A DNA stretch of 17,497 bases. It comes from CAZTYI01 sp964466185. GTDB lineage: Bacteria > Chlamydiota > Chlamydiia > Chlamydiales > SM23-39. Shown in pieces: positions 1 through 7,328 of the stretch; position 1 is the first letter of the stretch, and each line of letters starts with the position of its first letter. A model generated the notes under the pieces. The model was not told the origin of the DNA and did no database searches. It worked only from the letters and a program-made list of their open reading frames with translations. The stretch covers positions 1 through 17,497 of the forward strand of contig CAYXMS010000029.1 of assembly GCA_964466185.1 (NCBI GenBank), in the 5' to 3' direction. The position numbers were made by a program, and so were the translations under genes.

Positions 1-2
1 TA

Positions 3-162
3 CTCGGAGCTACGAACCAGGAATCCTTCGCCTTTAGGCGAGGGAGGTTCAATAATGGAATCATTGGTGCGACTTTGATAAATGCGCTTATAGCACCTTT
101 TCTGCTACGTTTTTCTCTTAAAAAAGCTGGCAACATTAAGTCTTTAAAAGCAAAAAACTGAT
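3..162 (+). CDS. 3' end of an unidentified protein (partial)
   Basis: An open frame runs in from the left edge and ends at a TGA at 160-162, giving about 52 residues with no start in the window. The tail reads ...NNGIIGATLINALIAPFLLRF... and then a lysine-rich end, so it contains one plausible hydrophobic, possibly membrane, segment. I do not recognise the family. The palindrome at 14-50 lies inside this frame and is read as ...SFAFRRGRF..., which would be an in-frame insertion of a repeat into a protein tail. The gene converges on kdsD. A second frame (1-78) is also open across the palindrome but stops sooner, so the choice of frame is uncertain. Confidence 0.35.
14..50. repeat. Palindromic element, copy 1
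   Basis: GAACC at 14-18 pairs with GGTTC at 46-50, and CCTTCGCC at 25-32 pairs with GGCGAGGG at 37-44, around a TTTA loop at 33-36. The left arm carries about five extra bases. The core TTCGCCTTTAGGCGA is identical to the core of the palindrome at 15731-15768. Two copies sharing core, loop and GAAC/GTTC ends suggest a dispersed palindromic repeat family. Confidence 0.6.
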
Positions 163-189
163 TTTTTAATTTTAGAACTTTTCAAGTTA

Positions 190-1155
190 TCAACTTTTTA
201 AACCTATCTGCAGAATATCGTGCATACGGATCAAACCTTCTATTTTCTGATCCGGGGCTAAAACTGGCAGTACAGTAACCAATTTTCTGGAATCTTCTTC
301 CATTTTTTGCAATGCTTTGACAGCTAATTGATTTTTTTCAATCCATTTAAAGCTGCTATTCATCAAAAATTTTAAAGGCTTATATAAAAAGTTTTGCCTG
401 TCTTGTGACAAAGATCTTCTTAAATCGCCATCGGTAAAAATGCCTTTAAGTTTTTTATTTTTGTCTATGACCAGCAAAGCGCCGCATTTTTTTAAGGAAA
501 ACACATCTAAAACATCGATTAAAAGATCTTTTTCCAAACAAAGAGGCAGATCATCACCGGTTAACATCAAATCCGAAACTTTTAAAATGATTTTTTTGCC
601 AATAGAACCTGACGGATGATTTAAAGCATATTCATCCAAGCTGAAGGCTTTTTTCCGCATTAACGCAACCGCTAGAATATCCCCGAAAATCAATTGCAAG
701 GTTGTCGAGGTAGTTGGTGCCAGATTAAAAGGACAAAGCTCCTTTTTTAATGGCAAATTGATAAAAAGATCTGCCTGTTTGGCCAATTGAGACAAAGGAT
801 TGGAAACAACGGCAATTAAAAAAGCCTCTTTTTTACGTACATAGGGCAACAAATCCAAAAGTTCTTTAGTTTCTCCGCTTTTGGAAAGACAGACCAAAAC
901 ATCATTTTTGGAAACAACGCCTAAATCTCCATGTAAAGCATCCAAAGATGAAAGATAAAAAGCTTTTGTTCCTGTGGAAAGCATAGTAGCAGCCAGCTTA
1001 TTAGCTATAATGCCGCTTTTGCCAACCCCTGTAAAAATTACTGTGCCTTGGCAAGAAAGCAATTTGTCTAAAATTTCCCGAACTTTTTTTAAATCTATAT
1101 TTTCAAAAAAATGTCCGATTAAGAATTGCTGTTCTTGAAAAAGTTTTGCTACCAT
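190..1155 (-). CDS. kdsD: Arabinose-5-phosphate isomerase KdsD (KpsF/GutQ family)
   Basis: This enzyme interconverts ribulose-5-phosphate and arabinose-5-phosphate, the first step toward Kdo, the inner-core LPS sugar. An N-terminal SIS domain (about residues 30-165) carries FTGVGKSG at 41-48 and SKSGET at 91-96, and two CBS domains follow, including the family signature GIFTDGDLRRSL. The segments LHGDLG and CPFNLAPTTSTT closely resemble chlamydial KdsD as I remember it. I chose the ATG at 1155-1153, which gives 321 aa, the usual family length. It overlaps the last codons of the upstream E2 gene within ATGGTAG, implying translational coupling. An in-frame ATG at 1200 would add 15 residues with no family match. 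It is the last gene of the minus-strand block. Confidence 0.93.
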   Translation of the reverse strand: MVAKLFQEQQFLIGHFFENIDLKKVREILDKLLSCQGTVIFTGVGKSGIIANKLAATMLSTGTKAFYLSSLDALHGDLGVVSKNDVLVCLSKSGETKELLDLLPYVRKKEAFLIAVVSNPLSQLAKQADLFINLPLKKELCPFNLAPTTSTTLQLIFGDILAVALMRKKAFSLDEYALNHPSGSIGKKIILKVSDLMLTGDDLPLCLEKDLLIDVLDVFSLKKCGALLVIDKNKKLKGIFTDGDLRRSLSQDRQNFLYKPLKFLMNSSFKWIEKNQLAVKALQKMEEDSRKLVTVLPVLAPDQKIEGLIRMHDILQIGLKS

Positions 1156-2363
1156 GTCTTTTTTTCCAAAAAGCTTTTTATTTTCTGCATAAAAGAACAA
1201 GCGTACATGCCGTCGATATGCCGATGGTCGAATGTCAAAGACAAAGGCAAGAGTTTTCGTTTAAAAACTTTACCTTCATCGGTTAAAGCGTTTTTAATTT
1301 GAATTGCTCCCGTACCGACAATGGCGGATTCCGGAAAACGCAAAATCGGTATGCCGAATAAAACTCCGCCCATACCAAAATTAGTCAAAGTAATAGTTCC
1401 GCCTTCTATATCTTTTAAATCAAGCTTATCTTCCAGAGCTTTTTGCTTTAAAGCAAAAACCTCTTTAGCAATCTGAGCATAATTTTTTTCTTCTGTCTGT
1501 TTAACAACCGGCACAACTAACCCTTCTTTGCGGTCAATAGCAATTCCCAAATTTACTTCCTTATTAAGCCTGATCTTATCTTTTAAAAAGGTACTGTTTA
1601 GCAAGGGCAATGCTTTAGCTGCTTTGCCGATCGCCTCTGCTACAAAGCAAGTAATTGTCAGTTTTGCTTTTGTTTTTTCTAAAAAAGAAGGCTTATTTTT
1701 TTCAATAAACTCAGCCAAAGCAGTAATATCCACTTCCATAAAAACAGAAGCTGTAGGTATGCAACAGGCTTTGGTTAAATTATCTGCTATTTTTTTACGC
1801 AGATTGGAAAGCACAATAGTATCAGAGGAAAAGTTTGTGCCCGATTCACCAGAATTTTTTGAACTATCTGCCACACTTTTATCTTTAGCAGCTTCTTTTT
1901 TTGATTCTAAATAAGCTTCTACATCCGATCGGGAAATTCTTTTACCGGAGCAAGGAATGTTGTTAAGCTCTTCTTTTGAAAGGTGATGCTCTTTGATCAA
2001 TTTTTTAACCGCGGGAGATAAAAAAGCTGCATTTTGAGAAAACCCCTGTTTTGAGGGCTCTGAATATTTAGCATCCATTCCACTTTTTTGCGATATTTTT
2101 TCTCCATCTGTTTTTATTTGAGGCTGATCGGTTTCAATCACAGCCAAAAGACCTCCTACAGAAATTTCTTCGTCTACAGCGGCTGCTATCTTTTTTAGGA
2201 CCCCGGCATAGGGGGAAGGGATTTCTGAAGCTACTTTATCCGTAGAAACTTCTAAAAGCGGCTCATCCAGGGAGATGTGATCACCTTCTTTTTTTAACCA
2301 TTTAATAATTGTAGCTGACAAAATGCTCTCACCTAACTTGGGGAGCAGGATTTCTTTTTCCAT
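1149..2363 (-). CDS. Dihydrolipoamide acyltransferase (E2 of a 2-oxoacid dehydrogenase complex)
   Basis: E2 forms the core of a 2-oxoacid dehydrogenase complex and moves the acyl group from lipoate to CoA. The three expected parts are visible in 404 residues. There is a lipoyl domain at about 1-76 with the lipoylated lysine in STDKVA (K43), an E3/E1-binding domain at about 115-153, and a C-terminal catalytic domain with the DHRHIDG motif (H380, D384) near the end. Low-complexity linkers separate them. No E1 or E3 gene is nearby, so the substrate (pyruvate, branched-chain or other) cannot be read from context. From memory, Chlamydia also has an orphan E2 gene (CT400) beside kpsF. An AAGGA ribosome-binding site precedes the ATG. 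Confidence 0.92.
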   Translation of the reverse strand: MEKEILLPKLGESILSATIIKWLKKEGDHISLDEPLLEVSTDKVASEIPSPYAGVLKKIAAAVDEEISVGGLLAVIETDQPQIKTDGEKISQKSGMDAKYSEPSKQGFSQNAAFLSPAVKKLIKEHHLSKEELNNIPCSGKRISRSDVEAYLESKKEAAKDKSVADSSKNSGESGTNFSSDTIVLSNLRKKIADNLTKACCIPTASVFMEVDITALAEFIEKNKPSFLEKTKAKLTITCFVAEAIGKAAKALPLLNSTFLKDKIRLNKEVNLGIAIDRKEGLVVPVVKQTEEKNYAQIAKEVFALKQKALEDKLDLKDIEGGTITLTNFGMGGVLFGIPILRFPESAIVGTGAIQIKNALTDEGKVFKRKLLPLSLTFDHRHIDGMYACSFMQKIKSFLEKKTW

Positions 2364-2379
2364 TCAAAAATTCCTTATG

Positions 2380-3825
2380 TTATATTTTTGCCTTATTTTG
2401 ACTTTGAGTATTTTTTATCATAGCCGATGTTAGATTTATACGAAGGGCTTTTTCCAAATTAGCCTGACCAAAAACCATCTTTAATGTTTGTTCGGTATAA
2501 TAAATAGGTAAAATTTCCTGATCCAAGATTTTTTTGGACATTTGATTTAAATTAATATTCATATTTTTTTTATTTAAAGCAATTTTTTGCCGGGCGTTAA
2601 CTTTTAGATTTATATTTTCAGCAGGCTTGGAATCAGTTTTAAATCCGGAATCTTCCCAATTTTGGTTAAACAAAATTTTGACCATATCTTTTTCCGTACA
2701 AATTAAAAATTGAGCGCCTTTCTCTTTAGCTTCCAAAGAAAACTGTTTTAAAAATGGTATGGATACTGGCTGATGATCTATTAAAAAAGATCTTTTAACA
2801 ATTTCCAAGCCGCTATTTTCCAGATCTTTTATAAAACGCAGAGGATCGCCGATAGCGCAAAAAACGGCGGCTTTTTGCTTTTGCAGCAGAGCCTGTTTTT
2901 TTTCCTCTTTTGGAAAAGCCAGGTTCAAGACTTTTTTATGTGTTAACAGATCTTTAAAGCTATCAAAAAAACTTTCAAAGGCCAAGACTTTTTTCTCTTC
3001 AAACACTTGTAAAGCAAAAGACAGGTCTTTTTCTTCTACTGCAATAAAATCAGCTTCTTTAACACGTTCGGGAAGATCGCGCAAAGCACCTCTTGGCAAA
3101 AAATGCCTCTGCGGAGCAAGGTCTGATTTTTTCAAAAGCAAAATTTTAACATCCTGCAGTAATTTCCTATGCTGGAAACCGTCATCCAAAATTAAAATTT
3201 CCGACTTTAGCTTCTTAGCTAAAAGCGCTGATTTATAACGATTTTTACCAACTATGACATATGCATTCTGATTTTTTAACCTTTGAATTTTCTGTAAAAA
3301 CAAAAGCGTTTCATCGCCGATCTGCTGAAAAGACCAAAATTTTTGATTTTTTTTATCAAGGCTCAGAGCATATTTTTTGTTTCGACTTCGCAAGTCTGGA
3401 CTTTGAAAGTCTGGACTTTGCAAGTCTGGACTTTGAAAAGCTAGATTTTGATTTTTTCTTTCTACTTTAGATAAATAACCGCGAGTGGATACAGAAGCTT
3501 TTTTACCGGATTTTAAAAATTGTTCCAATAAAAACAAAGTAAAAGGCGTCTTAAATCTACCGCCTACTGCCAGATTGCCGACCGATATAATTTTAATCGG
3601 CGCTTTAACTACCTGCAAAACACCTTTTTTATAAAACCAATGGTGAACATACAAGCCAGCTTTATAGCCCCAGCTGAAAACTTGCAGCAGATTTTTCCAA
3701 AAACCAAAATTTCTAAATTTTCTTTTTTCTACAGAAAAAGCAGTTTGCCCGGACAAAGCATTTTCTTCTTCCCGTAAAATTTTTTCCACTTTAGAAAACA
3801 ATTTCTCTCTCATAATTTTTACCAA
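2380..3825 (-). CDS. lpxK: Tetraacyldisaccharide 4'-kinase LpxK, expanded and with an altered P-loop
   Basis: LpxK phosphorylates the 4' position of the lipid A precursor at the inner membrane. Family landmarks are SVGNLAVGG (81-89), ILDDGFQHR (212-220), LPRGALRDLPERV, CAIGDPLRF and ICTEKDMVKI. At 481 aa it is well above the roughly 320-370 usual for the family. The excess includes a QSPD(L/F) tandem repeat at about 131-145, encoded by a 15-bp minisatellite, and a roughly 45-residue lysine/asparagine-rich insert between TEKDMVKI and the closing LPIYY segment. The Walker A motif reads GGRFKTP where LpxK normally has GGTGKTP, so its kinase competence is in doubt. Two possible starts (M1, M5) are four codons apart. 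It lies 33 bp from gmhA and 16 bp from E2. Confidence 0.88.
   Translation of the reverse strand: MVKIMREKLFSKVEKILREEENALSGQTAFSVEKRKFRNFGFWKNLLQVFSWGYKAGLYVHHWFYKKGVLQVVKAPIKIISVGNLAVGGRFKTPFTLFLLEQFLKSGKKASVSTRGYLSKVERKNQNLAFQSPDLQSPDFQSPDLRSRNKKYALSLDKKNQKFWSFQQIGDETLLFLQKIQRLKNQNAYVIVGKNRYKSALLAKKLKSEILILDDGFQHRKLLQDVKILLLKKSDLAPQRHFLPRGALRDLPERVKEADFIAVEEKDLSFALQVFEEKKVLAFESFFDSFKDLLTHKKVLNLAFPKEEKKQALLQKQKAAVFCAIGDPLRFIKDLENSGLEIVKRSFLIDHQPVSIPFLKQFSLEAKEKGAQFLICTEKDMVKILFNQNWEDSGFKTDSKPAENINLKVNARQKIALNKKNMNINLNQMSKKILDQEILPIYYTEQTLKMVFGQANLEKALRINLTSAMIKNTQSQNKAKI
3391..3450. repeat. 15-bp minisatellite inside lpxK
   Basis: Units CAAGTCTGGACTTTG (3391-3405), AAAGTCTGGACTTTG (3406-3420) and CAAGTCTGGACTTTG (3421-3435) are nearly identical, and a decayed fourth unit lies at 3436-3450. 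Each unit holds the small palindrome AAGTCtgGACTT. Because the period is 15, copy-number change would keep the reading frame and add or remove five residues (QSPD plus L or F). Confidence 0.9.
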
Positions 3826-3858
3826 TCAAAAAAAATAAGATACTGTTTACCTTCTACA

Positions 3859-4491
3859 TTATTTGGCTAAATTAAGCAGCATCTCTTGTTGTGCTTTTTT
3901 ATGCAAAGACAGATCTTCTTCGGTAAATAAATGTTTTTCTACAATTTCAATGATAATATGGGCTGCCGCCATATGCGCTTCCTGAATTCGATCAGATGTT
4001 TCAAAACCTTTAACTACCCATTCCAGATCTGCCAGAGAAAACATTTTTCCACCGGTTTTGCCTAAAAAGGCTATGGTTTTTAATTTCTGCTTTTTCGCTT
4101 TTTGCAAAGCTCTGATCAAGTTCTCGGAATTTCCGGAAGTACTCAAGGCAATAAATACATCTCCCTCTTTTCCAAAAGCCTCTATTCCTCTGGCAAACAC
4201 ATCATCGAAGCCTTCATCATTGGAAACGGAGGTCAAATGCCCCACTTCCGATAAAACAATCGCTGGCAGGGCTTTTCTTTTTTTTCTGAAAAAAGCTGTA
4301 AATTCTTCTGCAAAATGCATAGCATCGCAAAGGCTGCCGCCATTTCCTGCTATAATAATTTTTTTTTCTAAACGAAAAGCTTCAGCTATGACAAAAGCTG
4401 CTTTTTCCATAAAACCAACAGATTCATCAGTTTTTAAAACATAAGCGGCTTTAATAACATTTTCTACCGCCTGAATAATTTGTCGTTGCAT
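3859..4491 (-). CDS. gmhA: Phosphoheptose isomerase GmhA-like SIS protein
   Basis: GmhA converts sedoheptulose-7-phosphate to glycero-manno-heptose-7-phosphate, the first step to LPS-core heptose. The 210-aa protein is a single SIS domain with AGNGGS at 48-53, a HFAEE segment (H59, E62/E63), LSTSGNSENL in the middle, and a C-terminal RIQEAHMAAAH. The last supplies the Gln and His that bind zinc in characterised GmhA, together with the earlier His and Glu. The length fits GmhA, although the paralogue DiaA has a similar fold. Its position directly upstream of lpxK and near kdsD supports an LPS role. No hldE or other heptose gene is in the window. It probably begins a transcript, because a 214-bp gap lies upstream. 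Confidence 0.85.
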   Translation of the reverse strand: MQRQIIQAVENVIKAAYVLKTDESVGFMEKAAFVIAEAFRLEKKIIIAGNGGSLCDAMHFAEEFTAFFRKKRKALPAIVLSEVGHLTSVSNDEGFDDVFARGIEAFGKEGDVFIALSTSGNSENLIRALQKAKKQKLKTIAFLGKTGGKMFSLADLEWVVKGFETSDRIQEAHMAAAHIIIEIVEKHLFTEEDLSLHKKAQQEMLLNLAK

Positions 4492-4705
4492 ATTTTTTCC
4501 TATTTTAAAAATTAAAAATGGCTTGTTTTTAAAAAAAATTTAACATTATCTTTTTTCAAAAAAGCTTAAGTTATCTTATAACAAATGTAAATTTGTAAAA
4601 ACCATAATTAATCACAAGGATTGTCTTCTATCAACTACTCAAACCAGCTGCTTGAAATCTTGTACAAATTGCTGCAAAAGTTTTTAAATTTAACACCAAA
4701 AAAAA
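4492..4705 (-). promoter_or_regulatory. Probable promoter region of the gmhA-lpxK-E2-kdsD transcript
   Basis: This 214-bp non-coding gap is the only sizeable break in the minus-strand block. It contains a perfect inverted repeat ACAAAT-gtaa-ATTTGT at 4581-4596 and, on the minus strand just downstream of it, a TATAAG that could be a -10. CTTTTTT-c-AAAAAAG lies at about 4552-4567. No good -35 at the right distance is visible, so promoter and operator roles are inferred from position. Confidence 0.3.
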
Positions 4706-5500
4706 TCAAAAAACTGTTTTAAAAAAAGAAAGCCTGTGGTTGGTTACAGGATGAAAAAAGGCCAAATAAAAAGCCTGCAAATATAAATTACCTTCATTCA
4801 GGGATAATTTGCTACCATATTTAGCATCTCCTATTATAGGATGGCCAAAAGCGGCCAGTTGAGCTCTAATTTGATGATATCTGCCTGTTAATAAAGTAAT
4901 TTCAAGCAAGCTTTGCTTTTTTTGGCTTCGTATATTTTTAAACTGCAGTCTGGCAAGTTTTGCTTTTTTATTTTTTTTAGTGACAATTTTAGCTTTATGC
5001 TGTGCGTGTATGATAAAATTTTCTAAAATTTTTATCCTTTCTTTGACCCTGCCCTCGACCAGCGCAAGATATTTTTTTTCAAACTTTTTCTCTCTCATTT
5101 GCTGGTTTAGACGAGAAAGCGCTTTAGATGTCCTGGCAAAAGCAACCAAGCCAAAAACCGGCTTGTCCAAACGATGAATAGCATGTAAAAAGACATTGCC
5201 GGTTTTTTTAAACTTTGCTTTTAAAAAAGCTTTTAAAATATCTTCCAAGCTATTTTCCGGATCATTAGCCAAATTATCCAAAGCCCCTTTTTGTTCTTTT
5301 GCAGATTTTGATCTTGAGCTTTTAGCAATTTTTTGTGTAGCCAGAGATGCCGGTTTGAAAGCAACAAGCAAATGATTATCCAAATAAACAATTTTAACAT
5401 TTTGCTTTAAAGCAAATAATACCTTTGAAGGCCTATTTTGTTCTTGTGTTTGGCTTTTATCCTGATCCTTGTCTTGTTGTGGCTTTTTATTTATCTGCAT
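4706..5500 (-). CDS. RluA-family RNA pseudouridine synthase
   Basis: Enzymes of this family isomerise uridines to pseudouridine in rRNA or tRNA. The 264-aa protein has an early IVYLDNHLLVAFKPASLATQ segment (38-57). The catalytic motif HRLD with Asp112 follows, in HAIHRLDKPVFGLVAFARTS, and then GRYHQIRAQLAAFGHPIIGDAKYG, the usual RluA-family closing motif. The first ~25 residues are charged and low complexity (KPQQDKDQDKSQTQEQ), and no S4 domain is seen. The true start could be a little downstream. Which RNA position it modifies cannot be told. It ends a tight run of genes, 5 bp after the TrmH-family gene. Confidence 0.88.
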   Translation of the reverse strand: MQINKKPQQDKDQDKSQTQEQNRPSKVLFALKQNVKIVYLDNHLLVAFKPASLATQKIAKSSRSKSAKEQKGALDNLANDPENSLEDILKAFLKAKFKKTGNVFLHAIHRLDKPVFGLVAFARTSKALSRLNQQMREKKFEKKYLALVEGRVKERIKILENFIIHAQHKAKIVTKKNKKAKLARLQFKNIRSQKKQSLLEITLLTGRYHQIRAQLAAFGHPIIGDAKYGSKLSLNEGNLYLQAFYLAFFHPVTNHRLSFFKTVF

Positions 5501-5505
5501 TTGAT

Positions 5506-6399
5506 TTAACTATTTTTTTCTTTTTGTCTTAGCACTTCATAAAGCATTAAAGTAGTAGCGGAGGCGACATTTAAAGAATCAGAAATTCCTTTCATAGGAA
5601 TTTTCACCTTTAAATCGGCTTTTTGCAGCCAGTTATCTGAAAGTCCCAGCTGTTCGCTGCCGACAATTACCGCCAGCGGCTGTGTTAGATCTGCCTTGGT
5701 ATAGACTGTTTTGCTATCGGGAGAAGTAGCTACTATTTTAATCTTGTTAGTTTTTAAAAATTTTATTGTTTCCGAAGAAGATGCTTTAATAACAAAAACC
5801 GTAAAAAGCGTGCCTATACTGGCCCTAATTACATTAGGATTAAAAAGATCGGTTCTTTCATCGCACAAAATCAAACAGTCGGCGCCGGCGCCGTCAACAG
5901 AGCGCAGGATTGTGCCCAAATTGCCGGGTTTTTCAATACTTTCCGCAACAACTATGAAAGGATTTTTAAAATTATTTTTATTTTCTGCGTTTAAGCATTT
6001 TTCCAAATCTTTTAAAGTCATTAGTTCGTAAGATGCTACTGCTATCAGGCCATCAGGCCGATCGCGATAGGACAATTTTCTAAAAACCTTTTCTTCGCAT
6101 TCATAGATTTGACTAGTCTGAGTTTGTATTTTTTGAATCAAAGCATTTTCATTTTCTCCCAAAAACAGCTGAGGGCAGACAAACAGTTGCTTGATTTTTA
6201 CTTTTCCCTGGCAAGAACGTAAAAGCTCGCGATATCCTTCAATTAAAAAAAGCTTTTTTTCATCGCGGACATTTTTTTTATAAAGAGCCAGCGCCTGTTT
6301 TATTTTAGGATTCTGTAAAGATGCGATTTGGAAAGATACGGGCTTTAATTGTTTTTGAACTAAATTATTTGTTTTTTTCAGCTTGGGCTTTTTGGGCAT
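5506..6399 (-). CDS. TrmH/SpoU-family RNA 2'-O-methyltransferase
   Basis: It is predicted to methylate a ribose 2'-OH in rRNA or tRNA using SAM through a SPOUT (trefoil-knot) fold. After a basic N-terminus, a substrate-binding domain runs from IASLQNPKIKQALAL to about residue 125. The catalytic domain shows motif 1 around VAESIEKPGNLGTILRSVDG, motif 2 AVIVGSEQLGLS and motif 3 SLNVASATTLMLYEVLRQ, in the correct order and near the C-terminus. The length of 297 aa is normal. From memory the chlamydial counterpart is CT403 (spoU), also next to a SAM methyltransferase. The RNA target is unknown. Confidence 0.9.
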   Translation of the reverse strand: MPKKPKLKKTNNLVQKQLKPVSFQIASLQNPKIKQALALYKKNVRDEKKLFLIEGYRELLRSCQGKVKIKQLFVCPQLFLGENENALIQKIQTQTSQIYECEEKVFRKLSYRDRPDGLIAVASYELMTLKDLEKCLNAENKNNFKNPFIVVAESIEKPGNLGTILRSVDGAGADCLILCDERTDLFNPNVIRASIGTLFTVFVIKASSSETIKFLKTNKIKIVATSPDSKTVYTKADLTQPLAVIVGSEQLGLSDNWLQKADLKVKIPMKGISDSLNVASATTLMLYEVLRQKEKNS

Positions 6400-6420
6400 C
6401 TATAAGACCTAAAATGATAG

Positions 6421-7290
6421 TTATTGCTCTTTAGTAAATTCAGCTGTTTGTGTTTCCCACAAAGCATACATTCCGGCAGGCAGCGACGGGCTGTTTTCAG
6501 AAGGCACGCTTAATTCTTCCGCAGAAATTCGGCCTTTTCTATTTTTAAAAACGCCATTGAAAAGATTTTTCAAAAGAAGCGGAGTAAATCCGGGGGTATG
6601 GCAGGAAAAAGCCAAAAAACAGGCCTTGGGATTAAGTAATTCCTCCAACTTTTGCAGCATCGGCAGAATGGCTGTTTCAATTTTAAACACTTCTTGGCGG
6701 CTACCTCTGCCGAATGTCGGAGGATCTAAAATAATGCCGTCGTAAAAAGATTTTCTTTTTTCTTCTCTTTTTAAAAATTTAAAAACATCGTCTACGATCC
6801 AGCGAACCGGCTTTTTTTCCAAATGGTTTAAAAGAGCATTTTCCTTGGCCCATTTAACCGAAGCTTTAGAAGCATCCAGATGACATACAGAGGCTCCTAA
6901 AGAAGCCAACAGCAAACTGCTAGCTCCTGTATAAGCAAACAGATTTAAAATCTTTTTTCCTTTTAAACGGTATTTGGAAAGTTTTTGCCAAAGCTCAAAA
7001 TGTTCCGGGAAAAAACCAAAATGGCCAAAAGAAGTCGGCATGACTTTTAATTTAATGCCATCAATTTCAATTTCCCAGGAAGCCGGCAATTTTTTCTTAA
7101 AATGCCAGCCCCCTTCCTTTCTGGAAAAAACAGCATCTGCAATCTGCCACTGTTTTTCAGATAAAGACTTAGGCCAAATGGCTGCCGCTGCCGGCCGCAC
7201 AAAACAAAAAGGGCCGACCATTTCCAATTTTTCCTGGCCACCGCTATCTAACAACAAATATTTTTTTGAAATTTTTAATGTTTCTAACAT
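6421..7290 (-). CDS. Class I SAM-dependent methyltransferase, RlmI/RlmK-like
   Basis: It is a Rossmann-fold SAM methyltransferase, probably acting on rRNA. The SAM-binding motif is ILNLFAYTGASSLLLASLGA (from about residue 114), followed by acidic HLDASKASVKWAKEN and the catalytic-type ILDPPTFGRGSR, the DPPxF signature of rRNA cytosine-C5 methyltransferases of the RlmI group. At 289 aa it lacks the N-terminal PUA domain of RlmI. From memory Chlamydia has a similar gene (CT404) beside spoU. The start region repeats itself (KTLKMLETLKI if read from upstream), with ACATTAAAAAT occurring twice around the ATG, so the exact start is uncertain. There is no clear ribosome-binding site. Confidence 0.85.
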   Translation of the reverse strand: MLETLKISKKYLLLDSGGQEKLEMVGPFCFVRPAAAAIWPKSLSEKQWQIADAVFSRKEGGWHFKKKLPASWEIEIDGIKLKVMPTSFGHFGFFPEHFELWQKLSKYRLKGKKILNLFAYTGASSLLLASLGASVCHLDASKASVKWAKENALLNHLEKKPVRWIVDDVFKFLKREEKRKSFYDGIILDPPTFGRGSRQEVFKIETAILPMLQKLEELLNPKACFLAFSCHTPGFTPLLLKNLFNGVFKNRKGRISAEELSVPSENSPSLPAGMYALWETQTAEFTKEQ

Positions 7291-7328
7291 TTTTAATGTT
7301 TTTGGTATTTCTAATATTAAAAAAAAAA

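Noticed and set aside
163..189. Possible bidirectional terminator between the left-edge gene and kdsD (AAAAAA-ctga-TTTTTT near 150-165 and AACTT-ttc-AAGTT)
   Set aside because: The stems consist only of A-T pairs or of five pairs, common by chance in this sequence, and no G/C-rich stem precedes a T-run.
1528..1914. A 128-codon plus-strand frame opposite the E2 gene, and similar long frames opposite gmhA, the TrmH gene and the SAM methyltransferase
   Set aside because: They are antisense to strongly supported genes, have no domains, and arise from the codon bias of the real gene.
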